From contig NZ_CP036455.1 of NCBI RefSeq assembly GCF_004323735.1, forward strand, positions 1,607,101 to 1,671,100: 64,000 nt of DNA, read 5' to 3'. Positions 16,459-25,970 of the stretch are shown here, piece by piece (position 1 is the stretch's first letter; every line of letters begins with the position of its first letter). Source of the DNA: Streptomonospora litoralis. GTDB lineage: Bacteria > Actinomycetota > Actinomycetes > Streptosporangiales > Streptosporangiaceae. The notes beneath the pieces were generated by a model, which had not been told where the DNA came from, made no database searches, and saw only the letters and a program-made list of their open reading frames with translations. Both the position numbers and the translations under genes were made by a program.

Positions 16459-17571
16459 TCAGTCCAGTTCGCCCGCCAGTACCTCCGGGCTGGCGTTGTC
16501 CAGAGTCTCCTGCGCGGCGTACAGCGCCCGGTCCGGTCCCTCCTCCAACCGCTGCAGGACCTGCTCGGAGAACGCCCTGTGCCCGCGGGCGTTGGGGTGG
16601 AAGGTGCCGTGGTCGACCCGGACGCCGTCGGCGAAGTCGCCCAGCAGCACACCGTTGAGCCACGGCTTCTCGGAGCCGATCTCGTGCCCCTTCAACGCGT
16701 CGTACATCCGCACGTACTCCACACTGCCGGTCTGGCGGTCCTCGACGATCCCGGCGTCCAGCTCGGCCGTGCTCTGCCGCACCTGCTTGTTGAACCGCTT
16801 GAGCATGTGGTTCAACCACTCCTGGTCGTGGGGCGCCAGGGTGTAGTACATCCCCTCGGGATCGGTGGGGAAGAGCCGCGGATAGCCCACAACCAGGATG
16901 CGCGCGTCGGGCGCGCGCTCGCGGATCTCGTCGACGATGTCCTCGAAGGTGGAGTCGAACGCCCGCATATTCCGCTCGATGCGCTCCTCCTGGTCGCTGC
17001 ACGCGGTGGTCTCCATCAGCGGCACGCGCAGCATGCACTTCTTCAGGATCGTGGTGAACCCGAGGTCGTTGCCGCCGATGCCGATGGTGACCAGCGAAGT
17101 GTGCGCGGTCACCCGCCCGATCTGCGACTTCGTCTCGCCCAGCGACTGCAGCATGGCTTCGCCGCGCTGGCGGCTGCACGCGAAGAACCCCAGCTGACCG
17201 GAGAAGTCGAAGGAGTCCGCCACGCGCTCGGGGTAGGCGTTGGCCGAGCGCCGGCATCCGCCCGAGGCGGCCGTGCCCTCGGCGTACTCGCCCGCGCCCT
17301 CGCCCGAGGAGTACGAGTCGCCCAAGGCGATGTAGTTGCCCCAGGTGGCCGCCTCCTCGGGGGTCAGGCGCTCGCGCCAGCCCGATGCGCCGTCGTAGTC
17401 GCGGCGGGGGTCCTCCAGGCGCGAGCAGCCCTGGCCGGTGACCTCGCACCAGGCGTCGAGCACACCCTCGCGGGTCACCGGTACCAGCATGACGGCGACG
17501 CACACCAGAACCGCGGAGGCCACCGCGGCGCTGACAAGCCGAGTCCGCCGGCTGGTATCGGGGATGCGCAC
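16459..17571 (-). CDS. Secreted or membrane-anchored SGNH/GDSL hydrolase
   Basis: The 370-residue protein starts with an uncleaved-looking signal anchor (RTRLVSAAVASAVLVCVAVM, about residues 10-32) and an SGNH lipase/esterase domain. Block I is IALGDSYSSGEGAG, block III is IGIGGNDLGFTT, and the catalytic Asp/His block is VDHGTFHPNARGH. Several cysteine pairs suggest disulphides, consistent with action outside the membrane. The start is GTG at 17571, with GGGAGG about 11 bp upstream. Substrate is unknown; such actinomycete enzymes hydrolyse lipid or carbohydrate esters. It is transcribed alone. Confidence 0.87.
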   Translation of the reverse strand: MRIPDTSRRTRLVSAAVASAVLVCVAVMLVPVTREGVLDAWCEVTGQGCSRLEDPRRDYDGASGWRERLTPEEAATWGNYIALGDSYSSGEGAGEYAEGTAASGGCRRSANAYPERVADSFDFSGQLGFFACSRQRGEAMLQSLGETKSQIGRVTAHTSLVTIGIGGNDLGFTTILKKCMLRVPLMETTACSDQEERIERNMRAFDSTFEDIVDEIRERAPDARILVVGYPRLFPTDPEGMYYTLAPHDQEWLNHMLKRFNKQVRQSTAELDAGIVEDRQTGSVEYVRMYDALKGHEIGSEKPWLNGVLLGDFADGVRVDHGTFHPNARGHRAFSEQVLQRLEEGPDRALYAAQETLDNASPEVLAGELD

Positions 17572-17783
17572 CGTTCGATCTGCCTCCCGTTCTCAGCGCT
17601 TCCGCGGCCGTGCGGTCCCGGGGCCCACGCCGCGAGGCGAGGCTTCGGGACCACCGTCCACAGCATGCAGGCTACCCGGAGGGCGAAAACCCCACAGTGG
17701 CGAAGGCGCATGCCGGGCACCGCGGAAGGGGGCGGGAGCGGCCCTCGACAGGCGCGGACGGCCGCGCCCGGTGCGGGGACGCC

Positions 17784-18962
17784 TCAGCGCGCGCCGCCGG
17801 TCGGCCCCGTCGCGGCGATCACTTCCACCGCCCGCTCCACCTGCACATCCGTCAGGTCCGCATGCGCCGTGAGCCGGATCCGGGAGCGGCCGTCGGGCAC
17901 CGACGGCGGCCGGAAGCAGCCCACAGCGACGCCGGCGGCGCGGCAGCGCTCGGCCCAGGCCACGGCCTCCCCGCGGGAGGGGGCGGCGACCGAGACGACG
18001 GCGGCATCCGGCCGGGTCGCGTCCAGCCCGGCCGCGTTCAGCCCTGCGGAGAGTCTGAGCGCGACAGACCGCAGCCGGCCGGGACGCTCCGGTTCGGCCC
18101 GCAGCAGCCGCAACGCGGCCAGCGCGCCGCCGGCGGCGGGCGGCGCCAGCCCGGTGTCGAAGACGAAGCTGCGGGCCGTCTCCACCAGATGCCGGACGAG
18201 GGCGCCCGGTCCCAGGACGGCTCCGCCCTGCGCGCCCAGCGACTTCGACAGCGTGACCGCCGCCGCCGCGCCCGGCGCACCGCGCAGTCCCGCCGCGGTC
18301 AGCGCGCCCGCGCCGCCTTCTCCGACGACGCCGAGCCCGTGCGCATCGTCCAGCAGCAGCGCGGCGCCGTCCTCGGCGCAGGCGCGAGCCAGGGCCGCGG
18401 TGTCGGTCAGGTCCCCGTCCACGGAGAACACGGTGTCGGTGAGCAGCATCCGGTGCTCGCGCCCCGCGTCGGCCAGGGCCGCCTCGGCCGCGGCGGTGTC
18501 GGCGTGGTCGAACAGCAGCACGCGCGTGCCCGCCGCCTTGGCCAGCCGCGCGGCGTCGATGAGGGAGGCGTGGTTGTTGCGGTCGCAGACCAGCGCCGCC
18601 GACGGGCCGGACAGGGAGGTGACCATGCCGAGGTTGGCGGTGTAGCCGGACGAGAACACCAGAGCCGCCTCTGTGCCGCAGAAGTCGGCGAGCTCGTCTT
18701 CGAGTTCGCGGTGGAGCATCGTGTCGCCGGTGACCAGGCGGGACCCGGTGGCGCCGGCGCCCCAGCGGCGCGCGGCGGCCGCGGCCGCCGCGGTCACGTC
18801 GGGGTGGCGGGCGAATGCGAGGTAGTCGTTGCCCGCCAGGTCGACGGTGCCCGCGCCGGGGTCCGCGGACCGGGGACGCAACCGCCGGGTCAGGCCCGCG
18901 GACGCGCGCTCGCGGGCCGCGTCGGCGAGCCGGTCGAACGGAGCGGGGCTCCGGGTCGCCAT
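17784..18962 (-). CDS. bioF: 8-amino-7-oxononanoate synthase
   Basis: A 392-residue alpha-oxoamine synthase. The family landmarks are DLAGNDYLAFARHPDV, GAGATGSRLVTGDTMLHREL, FSSGYTANLGMVTSLSG, TDTVFSVDGD, DDAHGLGVVG and the PLP lysine in AVTLSKSLGAQGGAVLG. The enzyme condenses pimeloyl-ACP or -CoA with L-alanine in the first committed step of biotin ring assembly. It is divergent from bioA-bioD across a 481-bp spacer. The ATG at 18962 directly follows a GGAGGAGGT run. Confidence 0.9.
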   Translation of the reverse strand: MATRSPAPFDRLADAARERASAGLTRRLRPRSADPGAGTVDLAGNDYLAFARHPDVTAAAAAAARRWGAGATGSRLVTGDTMLHRELEDELADFCGTEAALVFSSGYTANLGMVTSLSGPSAALVCDRNNHASLIDAARLAKAAGTRVLLFDHADTAAAEAALADAGREHRMLLTDTVFSVDGDLTDTAALARACAEDGAALLLDDAHGLGVVGEGGAGALTAAGLRGAPGAAAAVTLSKSLGAQGGAVLGPGALVRHLVETARSFVFDTGLAPPAAGGALAALRLLRAEPERPGRLRSVALRLSAGLNAAGLDATRPDAAVVSVAAPSRGEAVAWAERCRAAGVAVGCFRPPSVPDGRSRIRLTAHADLTDVQVERAVEVIAATGPTGGAR

Positions 18963-19443
18963 ACCTCCTCCTCGTCGGCTCGTTCACTGGCTCCGGTGCG
19001 GCGCGGACGCGCCTGCCGTCGGCATGCCGCCGTCGCGGACTCGGTACCACAGGGGAGAGGTCACCGGAGGGGTCGGTCCGCCGACCCGCCGTACCCGCCT
19101 GTGCTCCGGCGTGTGACCGCGCAGACGGCCGCTCCCGCGGTGCCCGACTCGCCCGGCCGCCGCGCCACCGTCGCCGCGGCGGCCGGTACGTGAGAAGGGC
19201 CCCGCACCAGGGAAGCGCGCCCCTTCCCCGCGTCCGCCCGGCCGGCTACCGGGCGTCCGAGGCGGGGCCTGTGCCACTGTCACATCCGCACAGCCCGAGC
19301 GGATGTGCGGGAAGCGACAAAATTCGGCCCCGGAAAACTGGGCGGCCCGCCCTACTCGACGGGCGCGGCCCGTTGGCAGGATCACCGGGTATGACCAGCG
19401 CTGCTGAGGCCGTCGAAGTCGCCGAGAAAGGCAGGCGAGGGCG
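18963..19443. other. bioF/bioA divergent intergenic region, 481 bp
   Basis: This spacer separates the divergent biotin genes and should contain both promoters. It holds a 27-bp inverted repeat (19281-19307) and a small overlapping leader frame before bioA (19391-19447), described separately. I did not find a clear match to known BirA or BioQ operators. Confidence 0.5.
19281..19307. promoter_or_regulatory. Inverted repeat upstream of bioA, candidate operator or attenuator hairpin
   Basis: CACATCCGC (19281-19289) and GCGGATGTG (19299-19307) are perfect 9-bp arms around a 9-nt spacer, one near-helical turn in scale. It lies 137 bp before the bioA start. A dimeric repressor site or an RNA hairpin would both fit; no regulator is known from this window. 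Confidence 0.4.
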
Positions 19444-19447
19444 GTGA
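19391..19447 (+). CDS. Possible 18-residue leader peptide coupled to bioA
   Basis: An ATG at 19391 with AGGA about 9 nt upstream opens an 18-codon frame ([18 protein letters not shown]) whose TGA overlaps the GTG start of bioA (GTGA, 19444-19447). The arrangement resembles translational coupling. It may be chance in such a GC-rich genome; nothing in the peptide suggests an attenuation sensor. Confidence 0.3.
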   Translation: MTSAAEAVEVAEKGRRGR

Positions 19448-20808
19448 ACCATCGGCCGAGCGAGTCTCTTGCGACGACTCCCCACTCCGACCCCGATCCG
19501 GCGTGGACGGCCCGCGTCGACCGCGAGCACCTGTGGCATCCCTACTCCGCGATCGGGCCCGCCGATCCGCCGTTCGTCGTCGTGGGCGCATCGGGCACGC
19601 GGCTGCGGCTGGCCGCGGCCGAAGGCGGCGCCGAGCACGAGGTCGTCGACGCCATGTCGTCGTGGTGGTCGGCGATCCACGGCTATGCCCACCCCGTGCT
19701 GGACGAGGCGGTGGCGAACCAGGCAGGCGCCTTCAGCCACGTCATGTTCGGCGGCCTCACCCACGGCCCCGCCGCCCGCCTCGCGCGAACCCTGGTCGAA
19801 CTGTCCCCGGAGCCGCTGCGCCACGTCTTCCTCGCCGACTCGGGATCGGTGTCGGTGGAGGTGGCGCTGAAGATGTGCCTGCAGTACTGGCGCTCGGCCG
19901 GGCGCCCCGCCAAGCGGCGCGTCCTCACCTGGCGCGGCGGCTACCACGGCGACACCTTCCACGCCATGTCCGTGTGCGACCCCGAGGGCGGCATGCACGC
20001 GCTGTGGGGCGACGTGCTGCCCCGCCAGGTCTTCGCCGAGCAGCCGCCGCCCGGTTTCGGCGCCGCCCCCGACCCGGCCTACACCGCGCACCTGGAGGCG
20101 CTGGTGGCCGAGCACGCCGACGAGCTGGCCGCCGTCATCGTCGAACCCGTCGTGCAGGGCGCCGGCGGGATGCGCTTCCACAGCCCCGGCTACCTCGCCG
20201 AACTGCGCCGGATCACCGAACGGCACGACGTGCTGCTGGTCTTCGACGAGATCGCCACCGGCTTCGGCCGCACCGGTGAGCTGTTCGCCGCCGACCACGC
20301 CGGCGTCGCCCCCGACGTGATGTGCCTGGGCAAGGCGCTGACCGGCGGGTACCTGACGCTGGCGGCGACGCTGTGCACCACCCGGGTCGCCGAGGGCATC
20401 GCGCGCGGCGAGGTCCCGGTGCTGGCGCACGGCCCCACGTTCATGGGCAACCCCCTGGCCTGCGCGGTGGCCTCGGCCTCCGTCGGTCTGCTGACCACGG
20501 GCGACTGGCGGGGCCGCGTCGACCGCATCGCCCGGGAGCTGGAGGCGGGGCTGGCCCCGGCCCGGGAGGTGCCGGGGGTCGCCGATGTGCGGGTGCTCGG
20601 CGCGATCGGCGTCGTGCAGCTCGACGGCCCCGTGGACGTGCGCGCCGCCACCGCGGCCGCGATGGACGCCGGGGTGTGGCTGCGGCCGTTCCGCGACATG
20701 CTCTATACGATGCCGCCCTACATCTGCGACTCCGCCGACACCGCCCGTATCACCGGGGCGATGGTCGCCGCCGCCCGCGCGTGCGGGCCCGGGGAGGCCG
20801 CGCGGTGA
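19444..20808 (+). CDS. bioA: Adenosylmethionine--8-amino-7-oxononanoate aminotransferase
   Basis: The 454-residue protein is a class III aminotransferase with BioA-specific features: [10 protein letters not shown] near the N-terminus, [40 protein letters not shown], and the PLP lysine in [17 protein letters not shown]. It converts KAPA to DAPA with S-adenosylmethionine as amino donor. The start is GTG 19444, overlapping the end of a short leader frame. The bioD gene begins inside its stop codon (GTGA, 20805-20808), so the two are translationally coupled. Confidence 0.93.
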   Translation: MNHRPSESLATTPHSDPDPAWTARVDREHLWHPYSAIGPADPPFVVVGASGTRLRLAAAEGGAEHEVVDAMSSWWSAIHGYAHPVLDEAVANQAGAFSHVMFGGLTHGPAARLARTLVELSPEPLRHVFLADSGSVSVEVALKMCLQYWRSAGRPAKRRVLTWRGGYHGDTFHAMSVCDPEGGMHALWGDVLPRQVFAEQPPPGFGAAPDPAYTAHLEALVAEHADELAAVIVEPVVQGAGGMRFHSPGYLAELRRITERHDVLLVFDEIATGFGRTGELFAADHAGVAPDVMCLGKALTGGYLTLAATLCTTRVAEGIARGEVPVLAHGPTFMGNPLACAVASASVGLLTTGDWRGRVDRIARELEAGLAPAREVPGVADVRVLGAIGVVQLDGPVDVRAATAAAMDAGVWLRPFRDMLYTMPPYICDSADTARITGAMVAAARACGPGEAAR

Positions 20809-21527
20809 TCCTCGTCGTCGCCGGGACGGGCACCGGTGTCGGCAAGACCGCGGTCACCGCCGCCGTCGCCGCTGCGCACCGCGGCCGCACCGCCGTCCTC
20901 AAACCCGCGCAGACCGGCGCGGTGCCCGGCGAGGCGGGCGACGCCGACGAGGTGGCGCACCTGGTCCCCGGCACCGCGGTGTGCGAACTCGCCCGCTATC
21001 CCGACCCGCTCGCACCGGCCACCGCCGCCCGGCGCGTCGGCCGCGCGGGGGTGCGCGCCGCCGACGCGGCCGACGCTGCGCGCGCCCTCGCCCGCGAGAA
21101 CGACCTGGTGCTGGTGGAGGGCGCCGGCGGCCTGCTGGTGCGGTTGCACGCCGCCGGCGACACCCTCGCCGACGTCGCGGCCGAACTGGGCGCCCCGGTG
21201 CTGCTGGTGGTCCGCGCAGGGCTGGGCACGCTCAACGACACCGCCCTGGCCGCCGAAGCCGTCGCCGCGCGCGGCCTGGCCTGCGCGGGTACGGTGATCG
21301 GCAACCTGGGCGTCCGGCCCGACCTGGCGGTACGCTGCAACCTCGCCGATCTGCCGGAGGTGTCGGGCCTGCCGCTGCTGGGGGCCCTGCCCGAAGGGGC
21401 GCCGGCCTGCCGGCCGCGGGCGTTCGCCGAGGTCGCGCAGGCTGCCCTGGCGCCCCCGCTGGGCGGCCGGTGGCGCGCGCCGCGGCGACCCGGCCGTGTG
21501 CCGGTGCCGGAGCCTGTAGTTAGATGA
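20805..21527 (+). CDS. bioD: ATP-dependent dethiobiotin synthetase
   Basis: The 240-residue protein begins with the P-loop [16 protein letters not shown], followed by LKPAQTG and [11 protein letters not shown], all typical of BioD, which closes the ureido ring of dethiobiotin from DAPA, CO2 and ATP. The GTG at 20805 overlaps the bioA stop. A basic, Pro-rich C-terminal tail of about 25 residues is beyond the family core. BioB is not in the window, so the last step must be encoded elsewhere. Confidence 0.92.
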   Translation: MILVVAGTGTGVGKTAVTAAVAAAHRGRTAVLKPAQTGAVPGEAGDADEVAHLVPGTAVCELARYPDPLAPATAARRVGRAGVRAADAADAARALARENDLVLVEGAGGLLVRLHAAGDTLADVAAELGAPVLLVVRAGLGTLNDTALAAEAVAARGLACAGTVIGNLGVRPDLAVRCNLADLPEVSGLPLLGALPEGAPACRPRAFAEVAQAALAPPLGGRWRAPRRPGRVPVPEPVVR

Positions 21528-21590
21528 TGGGCGTCACACCCGCCTGCCGGACCTGCGCGCCGGCGTGCAGCCCGAAGGAGGAAGCCGGAT

Positions 21591-23561
21591 ATGCCGACAG
21601 CGCCGCCGCTGCTGTGGAAGCCGGATCACGACCGGCGCGAGCGTGCGAACATCACCCCCTTCACCCGGTGGGTGCGCGAGCACCGCGGAGTCGACGCCGA
21701 GGACTACGACGCGCTGTGGCGGTGGTCGGTCACCGATCTGGACGGATTCTGGTCGGCGATCTGGGAGTACTACGGCGTCAGCGCCGAAACCCCTTACGAG
21801 CGGGTGCTCGTCGACGCCTCCATGCCCGGCGCCCGGTGGTTCACCGGATCCCGGCTGAACTACGCCAGGCACATCTTCGCGGACCGCGACGACGACGCCG
21901 TGGCCATCCGCCACGCCTCCGAACTGCGCATGATGGGCGAGTGGACCTGGGGCGAGCTGCGCGCCCGCACCGCCGCGATCGCCCAAGGGCTGCGCCACCT
22001 CGGCGTCCGTCCCGGCGACCGCGTCGTGGCCTACCTGCCCAACATCGCCGAGACGGTGGCCGCCTTCTACGCCTGCGCCTCCATCGGCGCCGTATGGTCC
22101 TCCTGCTCGCCCGACTTCGGCGTGCGCAGCGTCGTCGACCGCTTCGCCCAGATCGAGCCCAAGGTGCTGCTGGCCGTCGACGGCTACCGCTACGGCGGCA
22201 AGGACTTCGACCGCACCGACGTCGTCGCCGAGCTGCGCGAGCAGCTGCCCACCGTCGAGCACACCGTGGTGCTGAACTACCTGCGCGACGTCCCCGTCGA
22301 AGGCGCCCTGGCCTGGGAGGAGCTGGAGTCGGCCGGCGCGGGCGCCGAGCTCGCCTTCGCCGAGGTCCCCTTCGACCATCCGCTGTGGGTGCTGTACTCC
22401 TCGGGCACCACCGGCCTGCCCAAGGCCATCGTGCACGGCCACGGCGGCATCCTGCTGGAGCAGCTGAAGAACCTGCACCTGCACCTGGACGCCCAGGACG
22501 GCGACCGCGTCTTCTGGTACACCACCACCGGCTGGATGATGTGGAACTTCCTGGTCAGCGTGCTGCTGACGGACGCCTCCATCGTCCTCTACGACGGCAG
22601 CCCCGGCTATCCCGACCTCGGCGCGCTGTGGGACCTCGCCGAGCGGGCGCAGGTCACCATCTTCGGAACCAGCGCCGGGTTCCTCTCCTCCTGCATGAAG
22701 GAGGACGTCCACCCGTCCCGCGGGCGCGACCTCTCCCGGCTGCACGCGGTCGGCTCCACCGGGGCGCCGCTCAGCCCGGAGGGGTTCGAATGGTGCTACC
22801 GCGAACTCGGCGACGGGCTGTGGCTGTTCTCCACCAGCGGCGGCACCGACATCTGCAGCTGCCTGGTCGGCGGCGTGCCCACACTGCCCGTCTACGAGGG
22901 CGAGATCCAGGCCCGGTCGCTGGGCATGGCCGTCGCCGCGTGGGATCCCGACGGCAACGAGCTGATCGGCGAGGTGGGCGAGCTCGTCGTCACCCAGCCG
23001 GCGCCGTCGATGCCGCTCTACCTCTGGAACGACCCCGACGGTGAGCGGCTGCACGACAGCTACTTCTCCGTCTATTCCGGCGTGTGGCGCCACGGCGACT
23101 GGATCGAGATCACCGAGCGCGGCACGGCGGTGATCTACGGGCGCTCCGACTCCACCATCAACCGCGGCGGAATCCGCATGGGCACCAGCGAGATCTACCG
23201 GGCCGTGCTGGCACTCGACGAGGTCACCGACGCCCTGGTGGTCGACGTGCCCCAGCCCGAGGGCGGCTCGCGCATCGAGCTGTTCGTGGTGGTGCGCGAA
23301 GACGCGGCGTTGGACGACGACCTCACCTCGCGTTTGGCGCGGCGCATCCGCGAGGACTGCTCGCCGCGGCACGTACCCGACGCGGTCCGCGCGATCGGCG
23401 AGGTGCCGCGCACGCTCTCCGGCAAGGTGCTGGAGGTCCCGGTCAAACGCATCCTGATGGGCGAGGCCGCCGAACGCGTCGCCAGCCGCGACTCCCTGGC
23501 CAACCCGCAAGCTCTGGACTACTTCACCCGGCTGGCCGCCGAACAGCCCGGCGGCGCCTGA
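21591..23561 (+). CDS. Acetoacetate--CoA ligase
   Basis: The 656-residue product matches acetoacetyl-CoA synthetase (AacS): N-terminal LLWKPDHDRRERANITPFTRW, NYARHIFADRDDDAVAIRHA, the P-loop YSSGTTGLPKAIVHGHGG, the FWYTTTGWMMWNF block and the C-terminal TLSGKVLEVPVKRILMG with the catalytic Lys. The length fits the family (about 650). It activates acetoacetate for ketone or leucine-derived carbon use. The ATG at 21591 follows GGAGGAAG. It lies 63 bp after bioD on the same strand but is functionally unrelated and may have its own promoter. Confidence 0.92.
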   Translation: MPTAPPLLWKPDHDRRERANITPFTRWVREHRGVDAEDYDALWRWSVTDLDGFWSAIWEYYGVSAETPYERVLVDASMPGARWFTGSRLNYARHIFADRDDDAVAIRHASELRMMGEWTWGELRARTAAIAQGLRHLGVRPGDRVVAYLPNIAETVAAFYACASIGAVWSSCSPDFGVRSVVDRFAQIEPKVLLAVDGYRYGGKDFDRTDVVAELREQLPTVEHTVVLNYLRDVPVEGALAWEELESAGAGAELAFAEVPFDHPLWVLYSSGTTGLPKAIVHGHGGILLEQLKNLHLHLDAQDGDRVFWYTTTGWMMWNFLVSVLLTDASIVLYDGSPGYPDLGALWDLAERAQVTIFGTSAGFLSSCMKEDVHPSRGRDLSRLHAVGSTGAPLSPEGFEWCYRELGDGLWLFSTSGGTDICSCLVGGVPTLPVYEGEIQARSLGMAVAAWDPDGNELIGEVGELVVTQPAPSMPLYLWNDPDGERLHDSYFSVYSGVWRHGDWIEITERGTAVIYGRSDSTINRGGIRMGTSEIYRAVLALDEVTDALVVDVPQPEGGSRIELFVVVREDAALDDDLTSRLARRIREDCSPRHVPDAVRAIGEVPRTLSGKVLEVPVKRILMGEAAERVASRDSLANPQALDYFTRLAAEQPGGA

Positions 23562-23566
23562 CCCGC

Positions 23567-23601
23567 GGCGGCGCGCGGCCCTCTCGGGACCGCGCGCCGC
23601 C
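23567..23601 (+). terminator. Terminator hairpin after acetoacetyl-CoA synthetase gene
   Basis: Perfect 12-bp arms GGCGGCGCGCGG (23567-23578) and CCGCGCGCCGCC (23590-23601) around an 11-nt loop begin five bases after the stop codon. Confidence 0.7.
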
Positions 23602-23685
23602 GTACCCGCGCGCCGCGCGGCGCCCGCTCCCGTCGCACCGCTCCTGCGGGATCGGGCGGATGGGACAAGTACCCGCGGACCCGCC

Positions 23686-23691
23686 TAGTGT
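23686..23691 (+). promoter_or_regulatory. -10 element of an apparently leaderless promoter
   Basis: TAGTGT lies 7 nt before the GTG at 23699, the distance expected if transcription starts on the start codon itself. There is no Shine-Dalgarno sequence. A clear -35 element is not visible. Confidence 0.45.
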
Positions 23692-23698
23692 GGTGCGC

Positions 23699-24982
23699 GT
23701 GTCGCAGCAGATTCCCCACCAGGGGACCCCGGACGCCGTCGACGCCCGCGGCGGGCGCATCGCCGGTATCGACGTCGCCCGCGCGCTCGCGGTCTTCGGG
23801 ATGTTCACCGTCCACCTCGGTGTGGGGGCCATCGGCGTCTTCGGCGGCGACCCGTTCGGCGAGTCCGCCTCGGAAACCGTGCACCAGTTGGCCCGCGGCC
23901 GCTCCTCCGCGCTGTTCGCCTTCCTGGCCGGAGTGTCCCTGTCGCTGATGACGGGGCGCACGGTGCCGCTGGAGGGCACGGCGCTGCAGCGGGCGCGTGC
24001 CCGCATCCTGGTGCGCGCCCTGGTCCTGGCGCTGCTGGGGATCATGCTCGACCTCACCGGCGCGCCGATCGCGGTCATCCTCACCTACTACGGCGGATTC
24101 TTCCTGCTGGCGCTGCCCCTGCTGCGGCTGCGCGCCCTCGCGCTGGGCGCGATCGCGGCCGCCGTCGCCGTGCTCGGCCCGGTGGTGTCCTTCCTGCTGC
24201 GCGCCGGGCCGGTCGAGCCCTCGCCCCGGGTCTCCTCCATCGGCGGCGTCACCGACTTCCTGCTCACGGGCTACTATCCCGCGGCGACCTTCATGGCCTT
24301 CGTCGCGGCCGGCATGGCGTTGGGGCGGCTGGACCTCTTCGCGGTGCGGGTGCGGCTGACGATGGCGGCCACCGGGGCCGGTCTCGCGCTGGCGGGCTAC
24401 GGCGGCTCCTGGCTGCTGCTATACCCCCTGGGAGGGCTCGACCGGCTCGTGCGGGACCGGCTGGGCGGCGCCACCGACTCCGTCGGCGCCGACACCCTGG
24501 TGAGCGGCCAGATGCGCAGTGTGGTCTCGGGCGAGCTGAACGACCTGCACGGCCAAGTGCCCACCGACTCCCTGTGGTACCTGGTGGTGGCCACTCCGCA
24601 CAGCGGTACCGGCTTCGAGATCGCCGGTGCCGTGGGCACCGCGCTGCTGGTGCTGGTCGCCTGCATGGCCGCCGCGGACGTCGCTGCCGCACCGCTGTAC
24701 CCGCTTGCCGCAGCCGGGTCGATGGCGCTGACCATCTACACCGGCCACATCCTGGTGATCGCGGCGCTGGGGTTCTCCTTCCAGGACGACGCACCCTTCC
24801 GGCTGGGAGCGTTCGTGCTGGGCGCGCTGGTCTTCGCCACCTTGTGGCGGCTGACGCTGGGGCGCGGCCCGCTGGAGCGCGCCCTCGGCTCCGCCGGGGA
24901 CGTCGTCGCGGAGCTGGTGACCGCCACCGGGCCGCCGCTGGAGGGCGGCGGGGGCGCCCCTCCGCCGGGGTCCGGGCGCTGA
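23699..24982 (+). CDS. Polytopic membrane protein, DUF1624/heparan-glucosaminide acetyltransferase-like with DUF418-like C-terminus
   Basis: This 427-residue membrane protein has about ten to eleven helices. GGRIAGIDVARALAVFGMFTVHLG at its start, followed by RGRSSALFAFLAGVSLSLMT, is typical of the actinobacterial heparan-alpha-glucosaminide N-acetyltransferase-like group, a branch of the acyltransferase-3 superfamily, and the C-terminal third (AAGSMALTIYTGHILVIAAL) resembles DUF418. Members may transfer acyl groups across the membrane to envelope glycans, but most are untested. The GTG at 23699 was chosen because a -10 element places transcription start there; GTG codons at 23690 and 23693 are alternatives. 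Confidence 0.75.
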   Translation: MSQQIPHQGTPDAVDARGGRIAGIDVARALAVFGMFTVHLGVGAIGVFGGDPFGESASETVHQLARGRSSALFAFLAGVSLSLMTGRTVPLEGTALQRARARILVRALVLALLGIMLDLTGAPIAVILTYYGGFFLLALPLLRLRALALGAIAAAVAVLGPVVSFLLRAGPVEPSPRVSSIGGVTDFLLTGYYPAATFMAFVAAGMALGRLDLFAVRVRLTMAATGAGLALAGYGGSWLLLYPLGGLDRLVRDRLGGATDSVGADTLVSGQMRSVVSGELNDLHGQVPTDSLWYLVVATPHSGTGFEIAGAVGTALLVLVACMAAADVAAAPLYPLAAAGSMALTIYTGHILVIAALGFSFQDDAPFRLGAFVLGALVFATLWRLTLGRGPLERALGSAGDVVAELVTATGPPLEGGGGAPPPGSGR

Positions 24983-25018
24983 AGGGGACGCGTCCGGACC
25001 GCGGCGGATGGCCGGGTG

Positions 25019-25804
25019 CTACCGGGGCCACTGCGGCGAGCGCTTCTCCAGGAATGCGGCGATGCCCTCCCGCGCCTCGGGTGTCTGGCTGCTCGCGGCC
25101 ATGACCTCCACCGCGTAGGTGTAGGCGTCGCGTTCGGGCCGGTCGAACTGGGCGTAAAGAGCCTGCTTGCCCAGCGCGGTGCTGCGCGGCGCCCCGCGGG
25201 TGGCCCGCTCCAGCAGGTCGTGGGACATCTCGTCCAGATCGGCGTCGGGTACCGCCATGTTGACCAGCCCCCACTCGGTGGCGGTCGGCGCGTCGATGGT
25301 GTCTCCGGTCAGGGCCATCTGCAGAGCGCGCTTGCGCCCGATGCAGCGCGAGATCGCCACCATCGGCGTGTGGCAGAACCAGCCGCCCTTGCCGCCTGGG
25401 GCCGCGAAGCCGGCGTTGTTGCCGGCCACGGCGAGGTCGCAGTCGGCCACCAGTTGGCATCCGGCGGCGGTCGCCAGCCCGTGCACGCGCGCGACCACCA
25501 CTTGAGGCACCGACTGGATGGTCTCCACCAAGTGGACGCAGGTGCGCAGCAGTTCCCGAGCGCCGTCGAGGTCGGCCTCGGCCACGTCGGCGAAGTCGTG
25601 CCCGGCGCTGAAGACCGGCCCGTTGCCGGCCAGGATCACACCCGTGGCGTCGGACGCGCCGACCTCCTCGAACGCGGCGGTGAGCCGGTGCATGTGCTCC
25701 AGGGAGAGGGCGTTCCGGCGCTCGGGCCGGTTCATGGTGATGGTCGCGACCCGACCGTCCCGCTCGACGAGGACGGGTTCTTCGCTGACGGCTTCTTCGT
25801 TCAT
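25019..25804 (-). CDS. Enoyl-CoA hydratase/isomerase family protein
   Basis: The 261-residue protein is a crotonase-fold enzyme: VATITMNRPERRNALSLEHM, the oxyanion-hole segment FSAGHDFADV and LATAAGCQLVADCDLAVAG. The catalytic glutamate expected about 20 residues after the second oxyanion-hole strand for true hydratases is not obvious (GGKGGWFCHTPMVAISRCIG is in that region), so it may be a divergent family member such as an isomerase or hydrolase. Length and start (ATG 25804) are normal. It is convergent with the membrane protein gene and has no beta-oxidation partner next to it. Confidence 0.8.
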   Translation of the reverse strand: MNEEAVSEEPVLVERDGRVATITMNRPERRNALSLEHMHRLTAAFEEVGASDATGVILAGNGPVFSAGHDFADVAEADLDGARELLRTCVHLVETIQSVPQVVVARVHGLATAAGCQLVADCDLAVAGNNAGFAAPGGKGGWFCHTPMVAISRCIGRKRALQMALTGDTIDAPTATEWGLVNMAVPDADLDEMSHDLLERATRGAPRSTALGKQALYAQFDRPERDAYTYAVEVMAASSQTPEAREGIAAFLEKRSPQWPR

Positions 25805-25970
25805 GGCCCGACGCTACGCCGCGGCGGCGCCGCGCTGTAGGGGAGCGCGCCGCGGGACGGGCATCGGCGCCGCCCCGGCGGCTCGCGGAGCGACCGGCCG
25901 CATGAGGGCGATTCCAGGCTTGCACACGGAGCGGATGAACCGGCCGGACAGCCCGGCAGCAGCTCCGGCA

